Shown in pieces: positions 54,761 through 63,605 of a stretch of 64,000 nt of DNA. Origin of the DNA: G963676655 sp963676655 (GTDB lineage Bacteria; Verrucomicrobiota; Lentisphaeria; Victivallales; Victivallaceae); contig CAXXKX010000005.1 of the NCBI GenBank assembly GCA_963676655.2, positions 124,001-188,000 of the forward strand. The letters run 5' to 3'. A program made the position numbers and the translations under genes. The notes under the pieces are model-generated. The model was not told the DNA's origin, did not search any database, and saw only the letters and a program-made list of their open reading frames with translations. Positions within the stretch are counted from its first letter, which is position 1. Each line of letters begins with the position of its first letter.

Positions 54761-55984
54761 TTATCCCGGTAAATTAATTCCCAGACGCTCGGCAACATAA
54801 TCAGCGTCTTTATCGCCGCGACCGCTCAGATTGACCAGGATTTTAACGTCTTTCGGCAGAGATGCAGCCAGTTTGGCCGCGTGCGCTACCGCATGTGAAC
54901 TCTCGAGTGCCGGAATAATGCCTTCCAGACGGGACAAGCGCATAAACATCTCAAGGCACTCGTCATCGGTAGCGGAAACATACTCAACCCGCTCGATGTC
55001 TTTTAACATACAGTGCTGCGGCCCTACCCCGGGATAATCCAGTCCGGACGCGATTGAGTGAACCGGCAGCGGTTCGCCTTTGTCATCCTGCAGAACATAG
55101 CATTTGAAACCATGAATTGTCCCGCGACTTCCTTTGGACATGGTTGCGGCATGTTGAGTGGTATGCAAGCCGAACCCGGCAGGTTCAACGCCAATAAGTT
55201 TGACTTCATCATCAGTCAGGAACGCGGTAAAAATTCCCATCGCATTACTGCCGCCGCCGACACAGGCAACACAATAATCCGGCAATCCGCCGGTCATTTC
55301 AATCATCTGCTCACGCGCTTCCCTGCCGACAATGCTTTGGAAATCGCGTACCATCATCGGAAACGGATGCGGTCCGACTACGGAACCGATCGCATAAAAG
55401 TAATTATCCGGATCTTTCAGCAGCTCTTCAAACGCGCTGTCAACCGCGTCTTTCAACGTTGCGGTTCCGCGGGTTACCGGAATAACATCCGCGCCCAGGA
55501 TCTTCATCCGGGTGACGTTCGGATGTTCTTTTTTAATATCAACCATCCCCATATGGATTTCACATTTCATACCGATCAGGGCACAGGCTGTTGCCAGCGC
55601 CACTCCGTGCTGTCCGGCTCCGGTTTCGGCAATAACTTTGGTTTTGTTCATGAATTTTGCCAGCAGAGCCTCACCCAGACAGTGATTGATCTTGTGTGCG
55701 CCGGTATGATTGAGGTCTTCACGCTTCAGATAAATCTGGGCGCCTCCGCAATCAGCGCTCAGGCGTTTGGCATGATAAACCGGACTCGGGCGTCCGACGT
55801 AATGCTTATTCAAGGATTCAAGTTCATCCTGAAACTCTTTGGTCTGGATGATTTCTTTGTAAGAAGTCGCAATGCGGTTCATCACCTCGACCATAAATTC
55901 TGGCAGAATCTGGCCGCCGTACTCTCCAAAATAACCATTTTCATCGGGTAATTTGCTAGCATCCAAAAGTTCGTGAATCGGCAT
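54761..55984 (-). CDS. trpB: Tryptophan synthase beta chain (TrpB)
   Basis: 407 residues, the usual length. It converts indole and serine to tryptophan with PLP. Lys98 in LNHTGAHK98INH binds PLP, E120 in AETGAGQHGVA is the catalytic Glu, and GGGSNAMGIF and SGRGDKDADYVA hold the phosphate and ring contacts. The usual HKIN-N is HKIN-H here. No trpA or other trp genes are near, so it is solitary in this window; the alpha chain must be elsewhere or the enzyme uses free indole. A coiled-coil protein follows. Confidence 0.96.
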   Translation of the reverse strand: MPIHELLDASKLPDENGYFGEYGGQILPEFMVEVMNRIATSYKEIIQTKEFQDELESLNKHYVGRPSPVYHAKRLSADCGGAQIYLKREDLNHTGAHKINHCLGEALLAKFMNKTKVIAETGAGQHGVALATACALIGMKCEIHMGMVDIKKEHPNVTRMKILGADVIPVTRGTATLKDAVDSAFEELLKDPDNYFYAIGSVVGPHPFPMMVRDFQSIVGREAREQMIEMTGGLPDYCVACVGGGSNAMGIFTAFLTDDEVKLIGVEPAGFGLHTTQHAATMSKGSRGTIHGFKCYVLQDDKGEPLPVHSIASGLDYPGVGPQHCMLKDIERVEYVSATDDECLEMFMRLSRLEGIIPALESSHAVAHAAKLAASLPKDVKILVNLSGRGDKDADYVAERLGINLPG

Positions 55985-56058
55985 ACTGAAGTCCTTTTTA
56001 TTATTGACAAAGTAAAGATAAAAGATAGCCCTGAATCACTGATTTTTCAAACAATACC

Positions 56059-57087
56059 TCAGAGTTTTTTGCCGGAAAATGAGATGCGCGGGTCAACCAG
56101 AACATAAAGCACGTCAGACAACAGAATTCCGCTCAAAGTCAAGGTTCCGGCAATCCCGAACAATGCCATTTGCAACGGATAATCACGACTCGTAAGCGCC
56201 AGCAATGACAATGAACCCATTCCGGCAATTGAAAAGACATGTTCGATAATGATACTGCCAGCCACCAATCCCGGCAGCAAACCGGCAAACAGCGTAATCA
56301 GCGTAATTAAAGAATTGCGCAATGCATGCTTGAAGATCACGTAAAATTCGCTAACCCCTTTAGCTTTGGCGGTACGGATATAGTCCTGTCTAATAACCTC
56401 TATCATCCCGGTTCTGGCATATCGCGACAATCCGGCAAAGCCGCCGTAAGCCAGACATAGCACCGGCAGGAAATAATGCATAAACTGCGATCCCATAATT
56501 TGCCAGGTGGTCATCATCGAAGTATCGCCTATCTCCAAACCTTTCAAGGGAAATATCGGGAATTTGCCGCCGCTGCACAATGTCGCCTGCAGAACCAGCC
56601 CGACCCAGATGACCGGCAGCGAGTACATAAGGAACAACACAATGGTCACCCCGCGGTCAAACTTGCCGCCTGGGTTCAACGCGGAAAAAATCCCCAGCGG
56701 AATAGCCAGCAGATAGGTAATCAATACCGCCCAGATATTGATCGACAACGTAACCGGAAGCCGTTCGCCGATCATCTGCAGCACCGGCCGACCGGGATCG
56801 ACGGTCGCGGAGGAGCCGAAATCACCATGCAGCACAACGCCTTTCAACCAGTAGAAAAAACCGATATAAGCCGGTTTGTCAAGATGCAGTTTTTCCCGCA
56901 TCGCGGTATTTTCCGCCAACTCGTTTTTATCCGAACTGACCTTGCCTGCATTCTGATCCCCGCCCAGCAGATTGGTCGATCTGGTGGGATCACCGGGAGC
57001 CATACGCAACAGGAAGTAACTGACCGCCACAATCACCAGCAGCGTCAGCAAAGCCAAACCGATTCGTTTTATAATATATTCAAGCAT
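56059..57087 (-). CDS. Opp/Dpp-type ABC transporter permease
   Basis: 342 residues with six membrane segments. N-terminus IIKRIGLALLTLLVIVAVSYFLLRMAPGDP, large loop with LHGDFGSS, permease EAA-type block IEVIRQDYIRTAKAKGVSEFYVIFKHALRNSL and the end VLVDPRISF are the marks of DppB/OppB permeases for di- and oligopeptides or nickel. No other transporter subunits lie next to it, so it is either the last or only gene of a set whose other parts are elsewhere. The left neighbour is trpB, on the same strand but 75 bases away. Confidence 0.9.
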   Translation of the reverse strand: MLEYIIKRIGLALLTLLVIVAVSYFLLRMAPGDPTRSTNLLGGDQNAGKVSSDKNELAENTAMREKLHLDKPAYIGFFYWLKGVVLHGDFGSSATVDPGRPVLQMIGERLPVTLSINIWAVLITYLLAIPLGIFSALNPGGKFDRGVTIVLFLMYSLPVIWVGLVLQATLCSGGKFPIFPLKGLEIGDTSMMTTWQIMGSQFMHYFLPVLCLAYGGFAGLSRYARTGMIEVIRQDYIRTAKAKGVSEFYVIFKHALRNSLITLITLFAGLLPGLVAGSIIIEHVFSIAGMGSLSLLALTSRDYPLQMALFGIAGTLTLSGILLSDVLYVLVDPRISFSGKKL

Positions 57088-57183
57088 AGTCGTACTTTAA
57101 CTCTGAACAACGCATTTTGCAAAACGACATCTGTTTTTTATCCATAAAGATTCATGGAACTTTTTAATTCATTTTATTGTCTG

Positions 57184-57211
57184 TTGACTTGGATAAGATT
57201 AACTGTATATA
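57184..57211 (+). promoter_or_regulatory. Candidate sigma70-type promoter for the HtrA-like gene
   Basis: TTGACT (57184-57189), 16-bp spacer, TATATA (57206-57211), with the start codon at 57230 after a short leader containing AGAAGGT. Confidence 0.55.
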
Positions 57212-57229
57212 TCAGAAGGTTGCAGAAAA

Positions 57230-58321
57230 ATGAAAAATAAAATTACTTTAGTCATAGTCGGCGCGGGCGTTCTATGCTTTGCGATAGGTTATTTTTCACG
57301 TCCGGACAATCCCTCTGGAAAAAACTCTAAAACCGTCGTAAAAGAAGCTAATAATCTGCAGGATGCGTTTGTAGCGACGGCCGAATCGGCTTCTCCGGCG
57401 GTAGTCGTCATCAGGACCGGACGTAATTTTGTCCAGCAGCGTGACCGCTATAATTTTATTCCCGGCAAAACCCCGATCTACCGCGTCCCGCAAAATCAAG
57501 GTTCAGGATTTTTTGTCACGACATCCGGTTACATCGTCACCAACAATCATATCGTTCGTGGGCAGGATTACTTTTCAGTCAAACTGCATGACGGCAGAAC
57601 CTTTCCGGCCAAACTGGCCGGCGCCGATCCGGCCAGTGATCTGGCGGTTTTAAAAATCGATGCGCAGGAAAAATTACCGTTCCTCGAATTTGCCCCCAAG
57701 GGCAGCGTCAAGGTCGGACACTGGGCGATTGCCATCGGCGCGCCGTTCAATCTGGCCCACACGGTTACCGCCGGAATCGTCAGCCATAAAAAACGCTCAG
57801 TCGGCTTGAATCTATATGAAAATTATATCCAGACCGACGCCTCGATCAATCCCGGCAACAGCGGCGGCCCATTGCTCAATCTTCACGGTCAGGTCATCGG
57901 GGTAAACGACTTTATTCTCTCTCCCGGAGGCGGCGGCAATATCGGCCTGAGCTTCGCAATTTCAGCTCCGCTGGCAAAACAGATCACCAAACAATTGATC
58001 GATAACGGCAAAGTATCGCGCCCCTGGCTTGGAGTTGCCCTCGCCGCCCTGCCCGATGAACTCAAAAAACGCACCAAGGTCAGCCGCGGCACAATTATCA
58101 CCGGAATTCAACGCAATTCCCCGGCGGCCTTGTACAACCTGCACACGGGTGATATTATCATGGAAGTAAACGGCGTTGTCGTCAACGATTCGTCAGATGT
58201 CCAACAGGAAATCATGAAACTTATCCCCGGAGCCTCAGTCGAAATCAAATATTACCGGAACGGTCAAACCGCCAAAGTAAATATCCCGACCACCCAGGCT
58301 CCAGATTTCCGGCAGCAATGA
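57230..58321 (+). CDS. HtrA/DegP-like periplasmic serine protease
   Basis: 363 residues. N-terminal signal or membrane anchor (ITLVIVGAGVLCFAIGYF). The trypsin-like domain has the triad H107 (YIVTNNHIV), D137 (ADPASDLAVLKID) and S211 (INPGNSGGPLL). One PDZ domain spans about 260-355 (WLGVALAALPDELKKRTKVSRGTIITGIQ). Only one PDZ domain, as in DegS-like and many HtrA proteins. Role in degrading or sensing misfolded envelope proteins is known for the family. It is a single gene here, convergent with the lipoprotein-like unknown. Confidence 0.93.
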   Translation: MKNKITLVIVGAGVLCFAIGYFSRPDNPSGKNSKTVVKEANNLQDAFVATAESASPAVVVIRTGRNFVQQRDRYNFIPGKTPIYRVPQNQGSGFFVTTSGYIVTNNHIVRGQDYFSVKLHDGRTFPAKLAGADPASDLAVLKIDAQEKLPFLEFAPKGSVKVGHWAIAIGAPFNLAHTVTAGIVSHKKRSVGLNLYENYIQTDASINPGNSGGPLLNLHGQVIGVNDFILSPGGGGNIGLSFAISAPLAKQITKQLIDNGKVSRPWLGVALAALPDELKKRTKVSRGTIITGIQRNSPAALYNLHTGDIIMEVNGVVVNDSSDVQQEIMKLIPGASVEIKYYRNGQTAKVNIPTTQAPDFRQQ

Positions 58322-58333
58322 GTAGCTAAACTT

Positions 58334-59695
58334 TTATTGCAATTCGCGAAACTTGCGTGCCTTATATTTGTCGGGAAACAAGTCAGGCATAATATCGGTA
58401 AAAGCAGTCAAACGGGCTGGATCAAAGTTTCCTTTTAAAGGAACAAAAAAGCTGTCAAGTTTTATTCCCGATTCATTTAAAAAACGAATCATCTCATAAG
58501 CCTGATCATTCGGCATTGAATAATTTGAAATAAATGACATGGTTTGCCCCTTGTATTTTTTTAACAGAGCAACTTTTAATGCCTTTTTGTGACGATAAAC
58601 CCTGTTCCCGACGATATATGATTGTTCCTTTGGCAGGTAGGTATAATAAATATCCTCGGTCCCATCATTATTTTTTTGTCTGATTTTCGTTTTATCACCA
58701 ATATTTGCTCCTGTGGCCTGAAAATTGTCTTTAACAAAAGCTTCATACTTTTTTCCATTCCGCAAGCGCGGAAGCATATCCCATTTGCCGACAATCAGAG
58801 AACTTGATGGAATTTCAAATTTATCCAACACAACGCCCTGCTTTTCAATAATCCGCAAATAATCCAAAGCAGCCCCCCATAACTTGTAATGTGAAATAAA
58901 AGAAACAGTTCTCCCTCTGTATTTTCTACCTAAATATTCCGTCATGGATTCGATATCATTGAACACATAATCATCAACAAAGAACGAGCCATGACGCGGC
59001 CTGCCCCCATAGATAATAACAACCGGTTCCTTTTTTCGGTATTTTTCTTTTATTTTCTCGATATTTGACGTTTGCAGCTTAATGAATTCAGGTTTATTCA
59101 CGATAAATAAATTAATCCCCTTGATAATATCATCGATATTCCGTTTGATCCTGTTTTCCTCAAATAGCACTCCTCCCAGTTGATTATATTTGGAAAACTC
59201 TACTTTTATAATAAATAGCCTTTTAAGATCAAAATACATTACTCCAGGCGGATTAATTGAACGTAATGTATATATTCCATTTTGTTGATTTGGAATATAA
59301 TTAGAAGTTACAGGTTCTCCTACCAGATTTTTTTCATACAATTGATATGATAACTCATCACATTCCTGATTGCAGGATTCAGGAATCTCCACTCTGACTT
59401 TGAATCTGTTTAATTGTGCATTGCAAAGTTCAAATGAGACATGCGTCGAAACTCCTGTTACTTCAGTAATCCTGGCAAGATTGGCAAACCCATTGAAATC
59501 ATAAAAACTTTTCAGGTCAATTCTCTTAATTTTATAACCGGGACCTTTCCCATATGGCAATTTCAGAAATTTGTTAATTTCTTTCTGAGTCAATCTTTTG
59601 GAAGGTTTGTTGTTCAAAGAATTACAGTGAGAATACATAAACGCGGACAAAGAAAGTAGTATAACCGCCATTAATTTCATTTCATTACAACTCAT
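58334..59695 (-). CDS. Secreted or lipid-anchored protein with duplicated domain
   Basis: 453 residues from the ATG at 59695, which follows GGAGGGATAC; an earlier in-frame ATG at 59773 lacks this. N-terminal hydrophobic stretch MKLMAVILLSLSAFMYSHCNSL ends near a Cys (H-C-N), a poor lipobox. The C-terminal half contains a repeated block: KYRGRTVSFISHYKLWGAA...L...GVVLDKF and KYKGQTMSFISNYSMPNDQA...GIKLDSF, so a domain of about 100 residues is duplicated. No family recognised. AT-rich gene; convergent with the HtrA gene. Confidence 0.65.
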   Translation of the reverse strand: MSCNEMKLMAVILLSLSAFMYSHCNSLNNKPSKRLTQKEINKFLKLPYGKGPGYKIKRIDLKSFYDFNGFANLARITEVTGVSTHVSFELCNAQLNRFKVRVEIPESCNQECDELSYQLYEKNLVGEPVTSNYIPNQQNGIYTLRSINPPGVMYFDLKRLFIIKVEFSKYNQLGGVLFEENRIKRNIDDIIKGINLFIVNKPEFIKLQTSNIEKIKEKYRKKEPVVIIYGGRPRHGSFFVDDYVFNDIESMTEYLGRKYRGRTVSFISHYKLWGAALDYLRIIEKQGVVLDKFEIPSSSLIVGKWDMLPRLRNGKKYEAFVKDNFQATGANIGDKTKIRQKNNDGTEDIYYTYLPKEQSYIVGNRVYRHKKALKVALLKKYKGQTMSFISNYSMPNDQAYEMIRFLNESGIKLDSFFVPLKGNFDPARLTAFTDIMPDLFPDKYKARKFRELQ

Positions 59696-59996
59696 GTATC
59701 CCTCCGATTTATTTTTATCAGAGTTTAATATTACCCCCAACTGTATAACAGTCAAATCAAATATTTCTTTCATTCGTCATAACTGCCTCAAAATACACAC
59801 CATGAAAAATGATTTTTTTCTTTTTCGGGATTGCATTAGCCGCTATGGGATTATAGATTATTGTTTATTAATTCGTTGATCATAATTATCTATAACAAGA
59901 TAACCACAGTATTTGAACATAAATCGAAGTCTGTGAGGTTATAGACAAATAAGCTTAACCGCTTATTCCAGTTAACATCGCGGGAAATCCATTATA

Positions 59997-61031
59997 ATGA
60001 TTAAATTGTCCTTTGAAAACATTGTAAAATCCTATAGTCCCGGAAAAACAATTTTGAATAGCATCAGCCTGGATATAGAACCGGGTGAATTGTTTTTCCT
60101 GCTCGGTCCCAGCGGCTGCGGCAAGTCTACACTGCTGCGTCTGGCGGCGGGGTTTATTCAGCCGGATTCCGGCAAAATCCTCTTTGGCGGAAAAGACGTC
60201 ACCTCGCAGCCGCCGGAAAAACGAAACTGTGCCATGGTCTTCCAGAACTACGCTTTGTGGCCGCATATGACCGTCTTCGATAACGTGGCGTTCGGACTGC
60301 AATGCAGTAAAACGCCCAGAACGGAAATCGTCAAGGCCGTGACTGAAGCGCTTGAACTGGTCGGGTTGCAGGATTTTGCCGACCGCAAACCACCGTCCTT
60401 GTCAGGCGGTCAACAGCAACGGGTGGCATTAGCCCGGGCAATCGTGGTAAAACCGGGCCTGCTGTTGCTGGATGAACCGTTGTCGAACCTCGACGCGGCC
60501 CTGCGTTCCGCCATGCGGGTCGAAATCAGGCGTATCTGCAAACAGGCCGAACTGACCGCGCTCTATGTAACCCATGACCGCAAAGAGGCCCTCAGTATGG
60601 GGGATCGGCTGGCCCTGCTCGATCGCGGGGTAATAAGTCAGGCCGGAGCTCCGCGTGACGTCTACCGCGCACCGCAGAATCTGTTCGCGGCGGAATTTAT
60701 CGGCGAATCGAACCGGGTTCCCGGAGAACTCAATTCCGATAACACCGTGACAACCCCGCTGGGTCGCTTCTCCGGCCGGCTTGAGGGCGGCGTCAAACCG
60801 GGAAAAGTTGCCGTTATCATTCGGCCGGAATATATCAAGTTCGACGATTCCGGCGATAACCGTTTCGAAGCAAATCTGACCGGCGGCGCGTTTCTCGGCG
60901 AATCCGGCGAATGGTTTCTGGAAAAAGACGGCGTCAGCCTGACCGTTTACGAACCCGCGCCACAAGACCGGCCCAAAGGCCCGGTAAAATGTTCCATAAA
61001 ACGCGATGATATAATAATATTGCCAGAGTGA
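59997..61031 (+). CDS. ABC transporter ATP-binding protein (iron/polyamine/sulfate type)
   Basis: 344 residues. Walker A GPSGCGKST (37-45), Q-loop VFQNYALWPHM, signature LSGGQQQRVALARAI and Walker B LLLLDEPLSNLDA, then a TOBE-type C-terminal domain. This is the PotA/FbpC/CysA class that energises binding-protein-dependent import. The binding protein (61995) and permease (63602) genes follow in the same direction, with a transposase and repeats between, so they were probably one operon. Confidence 0.93.
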   Translation: MIKLSFENIVKSYSPGKTILNSISLDIEPGELFFLLGPSGCGKSTLLRLAAGFIQPDSGKILFGGKDVTSQPPEKRNCAMVFQNYALWPHMTVFDNVAFGLQCSKTPRTEIVKAVTEALELVGLQDFADRKPPSLSGGQQQRVALARAIVVKPGLLLLDEPLSNLDAALRSAMRVEIRRICKQAELTALYVTHDRKEALSMGDRLALLDRGVISQAGAPRDVYRAPQNLFAAEFIGESNRVPGELNSDNTVTTPLGRFSGRLEGGVKPGKVAVIIRPEYIKFDDSGDNRFEANLTGGAFLGESGEWFLEKDGVSLTVYEPAPQDRPKGPVKCSIKRDDIIILPE

Positions 61032-61177
61032 AACAGGATAATAGTCAACAATACAGTTTTTTTTGATAACCAGAAGGGGCGGAATATATCACAAGCGAAG
61101 CGATTGCCCCCCGGGAATAATTAAATAATAATGGAATAAATTTTTTAACAGCCCCAAAGGGGCGGAATATATCATAG

Positions 61178-61212
61178 CCCGGGGTGATTGAGCGAAGCGA
61201 TTGAACCCCGGG
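61178..61212 (+). repeat. 35-bp repeat, left arm of inverted pair
   Basis: Starts CCCGGGGTGATTGAGCG and ends AACCCCGGG; itself nearly palindromic at both ends. Its exact reverse complement is at 61759-61793 on the other side of the transposase. Confidence 0.9.
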
Positions 61213-61260
61213 AATAAACGTAAAAAAATACAAGCACTGTAAGTGCGGCATATAAAAAAC

Positions 61261-61710
61261 ATGGCTCAATCATTGTCAAAAATATATTTACACATCATTT
61301 TCAGCACAAAAAATCGCGAAAATACGATTTCGGCTGAAGTAATGCCTGATCTTTACGCCTATATTGCGGAAATTTGCCGTAGACATAACTCTGAGGCATT
61401 TAGAGTTGGCGGCACCTCCAACCACGTTCACATTGCCTGTACATTACCGAGAACATCAAACATCAGCGATTTGGTTCGTGTTATAAAAAGTTCATCGTCA
61501 TCATGGATGAAAGAGGCTGCTGATATGCACCTTTTTGCATGGCAAACCGGTTACGGGGCATTTTCTCTCGGCAGATCACAAGTTTCAACCCTCGTCAAAT
61601 ATATTGAAAACCAACCGGAACATCATCATGTAAAATCCTTTAAAGAGGAATTTATTGAGTTTCTGAATAAATACGATATAGAGTACAATGAAAAATATTT
61701 GTGGGATTAA
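61261..61710 (+). CDS. IS200/IS605-type TnpA-like transposase (Y1_Tnp)
   Basis: 149 residues from the ATG at 61261; an in-frame GTG at 61243 lies in the repeat and is less likely. Family signs are KIYLHIIFSTKNRE, the HUH motif in GGTSNHVHIACTLP, FAWQTGYGAFSLGRS, VKYIENQPEHH with the likely catalytic Tyr, and the ending IEYNEKYLWD. It nicks single-stranded DNA through a Tyr. The unit is surrounded by palindromes like many REP-associated IS200-type genes and contains no accessory tnpB. Confidence 0.92.
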   Translation: MAQSLSKIYLHIIFSTKNRENTISAEVMPDLYAYIAEICRRHNSEAFRVGGTSNHVHIACTLPRTSNISDLVRVIKSSSSSWMKEAADMHLFAWQTGYGAFSLGRSQVSTLVKYIENQPEHHHVKSFKEEFIEFLNKYDIEYNEKYLWD

Positions 61711-61758
61711 TTTTTTATATGCCGCTCTTTCAGAGCTATTTGGGGTGTGGGATTTTTT

Positions 61759-61793
61759 CCCGGGGTTCAATCGCTTCGCTCAATCACCCCGGG
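61759..61793 (-). repeat. 35-bp repeat, right arm of inverted pair
   Basis: Exact reverse complement of 61178-61212. It overlaps the start of a 36-bp direct repeat element. Confidence 0.9.
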
Positions 61794-61914
61794 CTGGATA
61801 TATATGCCGCGCTTTCAGCGCTGATAACAAATTGCGCTGGAGACCGGCGCTCCCGGAAAAGACCCTGGATTATTTATTCCGGGCTGGATATATATGCCGC
61901 GCTTTCAGCGCTGA
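61789..61914 (+). repeat. Pair of exact 36-bp direct repeats
   Basis: The 36 bases from CCGGGCTGGATATATATGCC to CAGCGCTGA occur at 61789-61824 and 61879-61914, separated by 54 bases. The GCGCTTTCAGCGC part is itself a small palindrome. Confidence 0.88.
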
Positions 61915-61994
61915 AAATAAAAAAATATGCCGGATTATTTTGAACTGTAATCCAGAGAAAGATATTAAGAACTAATGAATCGAAGAATTATAAA

Positions 61995-63605
61995 ATGCTG
62001 AAACAAATACTTAAAGCCTTTTTACCGCTGGTGGTCCTGATTGCGCTGCCGTTGTTGCTGCGCCGCGATACGGCGGAAATACTGCCGGCGACGGACAATG
62101 CGGATAAACTGATTATCGTTACCCCGCATACCCAGACAATCCGGGCGGAATTCGAAAAGAAATTCAAACGTCTTTACAAAAAACAAACCGGACGCGAGGT
62201 TATTTTCGACTGGCGCAATCCCGGCGGCACCTCGGATATCATCCGTTTGATCAATGACCGGTTCCAGACTGAATTCAGACGTTACTGGCTCAGTAATCCA
62301 GAAAACGGCCAGTGGACCGATGAAGTCATGCGGAGTTTTGACAATCGATACAAAGATCCGGCTACCTGTCGACCGCGACAAGTCTTTTTGAAATCTGATG
62401 TTGGTATCGGTATCGACATTCTTTTCGGGGGTGGCTTGTACGACCTGACGAAGCAAGCTCAAATGGGGCACGGGGTTGACGCCGGAATTCAAAAACTGCA
62501 TCCGAAATGGTTTACTGAAAAAGTCATACCGCAAAGCTGGAACGGCGAAATTTTTTACGATAAGTTGGGCCGTTTTTATGGAGCCTGCCTGACTGAATTC
62601 GGACTTTGCTATAACCTTGACCGGCTTCAACTGTTAAAGAACCAGACGCCGCCGTCTCGCTGGAGCGATTTAGGTAATGAACGTTTTTACAACCTGATAG
62701 CAGTAGCCGACCCGACAAAATCCGGCTCGATTAACAAGTGTTTTGAAATGCTCATCCAGCAGCAAATGGGCGACGCGGTAAAAAAACACGGCGAAAAAAA
62801 CGGCAAGATAAAGGGTTGGAACAATGCTGTCAACCTGATCAAACGCATTGGCGCCAATACAAGGTACCTGACCGATTCCGCCAGTAAAGTACCGCACGAT
62901 GTGGCCAGGGGCGACGCCGTTGCCGGAATGAGCATTGACTTCTACAGTCGCAGCGAGGCGGGATATACCGCTTACGAATCGAATGGTAAAGAACGGATGA
63001 AATTTGTTTCTCCCCAAGGCGGCACGTCGTTATCGGCTGACCCGATTCAATTACTGCGCGGCGCGCCAAACCGGAAAATCGCTATCGCATTTATTGAATT
63101 CGTCCTGTCGAAAGAGGGGCAAAAAATTTGGAACTACCGTGTCGGCACTCCCGGCGGGCCAACCGAATACGCTCTGCGCCGTCTGCCAATCAGGCGCGAC
63201 ATGTACAGCAAAGCCGACCGGGAACACATGTCCGACCCGGAGATAGATCCATTTGCCGGGGATGAACAGTTAGTCTATCACGGCAGATGGACCGGGCCAT
63301 ATTTCGGCCTTATCCGGGTTCTGATAAAATGTGCAATCATTAATCCGCGCGATGAATTGCGGCGCGCCTGGAAAGCGATAATCGATGCCGGCGGCCCCGA
63401 TGCCGTACCGGAAGCCATGCAGGCTTTTAACGCCATGCCCTTCACCTATGAGAATATCAAGGCGGCAAATGACCGGCTCAATCCGGCCAAACAAGGCAAC
63501 TCGGTATTGACAACGCTTGAAACCAGACGCGAATGGAGCGAATTCTTCCGACACAATTACCTGAAAGCCGAAAAACTGGCGGGAGAACGGAGGAACGTAA
63601 AATGA
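61995..63605 (+). CDS. Extracellular solute-binding protein of ABC transporter (iron-type)
   Basis: 536 residues. N-terminal hydrophobic signal (MLKQILKAFLPLVVLIALPLLL). Binding-protein pattern LIIVTPHTQTIRAEFEKKFKRLYKKQTGREV, later GACLTEFGLCYNLDRL, NLIAVADPTKSGSINKCFEML and SPQGGTSLSADPIQLLRGAPNRKIAIAFIEFVLSKEGQKIW, as in iron(III)/SBP_bac_6-type proteins. It is longer than usual (about 350), with a C-terminal extension. The next gene, a permease, overlaps the stop (ATGA). Probably imports an iron or other metal complex, or a polyamine. Confidence 0.88.
   Translation: MLKQILKAFLPLVVLIALPLLLRRDTAEILPATDNADKLIIVTPHTQTIRAEFEKKFKRLYKKQTGREVIFDWRNPGGTSDIIRLINDRFQTEFRRYWLSNPENGQWTDEVMRSFDNRYKDPATCRPRQVFLKSDVGIGIDILFGGGLYDLTKQAQMGHGVDAGIQKLHPKWFTEKVIPQSWNGEIFYDKLGRFYGACLTEFGLCYNLDRLQLLKNQTPPSRWSDLGNERFYNLIAVADPTKSGSINKCFEMLIQQQMGDAVKKHGEKNGKIKGWNNAVNLIKRIGANTRYLTDSASKVPHDVARGDAVAGMSIDFYSRSEAGYTAYESNGKERMKFVSPQGGTSLSADPIQLLRGAPNRKIAIAFIEFVLSKEGQKIWNYRVGTPGGPTEYALRRLPIRRDMYSKADREHMSDPEIDPFAGDEQLVYHGRWTGPYFGLIRVLIKCAIINPRDELRRAWKAIIDAGGPDAVPEAMQAFNAMPFTYENIKAANDRLNPAKQGNSVLTTLETRREWSEFFRHNYLKAEKLAGERRNVK

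Larger units (their letters stand above)
61070..61930. mobile_element. IS200-like transposase unit in a cluster of palindromic repeats
   Basis: A transposase gene (61261-61710) is flanked by inverted and direct repeats. CCCGGGGTG...AACCCCGGG (61178-61212) reappears as its exact reverse complement at 61759-61793 (35 bp). GCGGCATATAAAAAA beside the start codon is mirrored by TTTTTTATATGCCGC after the stop. Further copies of a CCGGGCTGGATATATATGCC element lie at 61789-61824 and 61879-61914. The insertion separates an ABC ATPase gene from its binding protein gene. Exact ends and target duplication are not determined. Confidence 0.75.

Noticed and set aside
55058..55951. 297-residue plus-strand frame opposite trpB
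   Set aside because: Lies fully antisense to an unmistakable trpB; composition is that of a shadow frame.
56476..57147. 223-residue plus-strand frame opposite the Dpp-type permease
   Set aside because: Shadow of a membrane-protein gene, rich in Gln/His/Arg as expected from antisense translation.
61688..61975. Frames of 95 and 80 residues after the IS200-like gene
   Set aside because: They translate the palindromic repeat cluster; the same peptide appears twice because of the 36-bp direct repeats.
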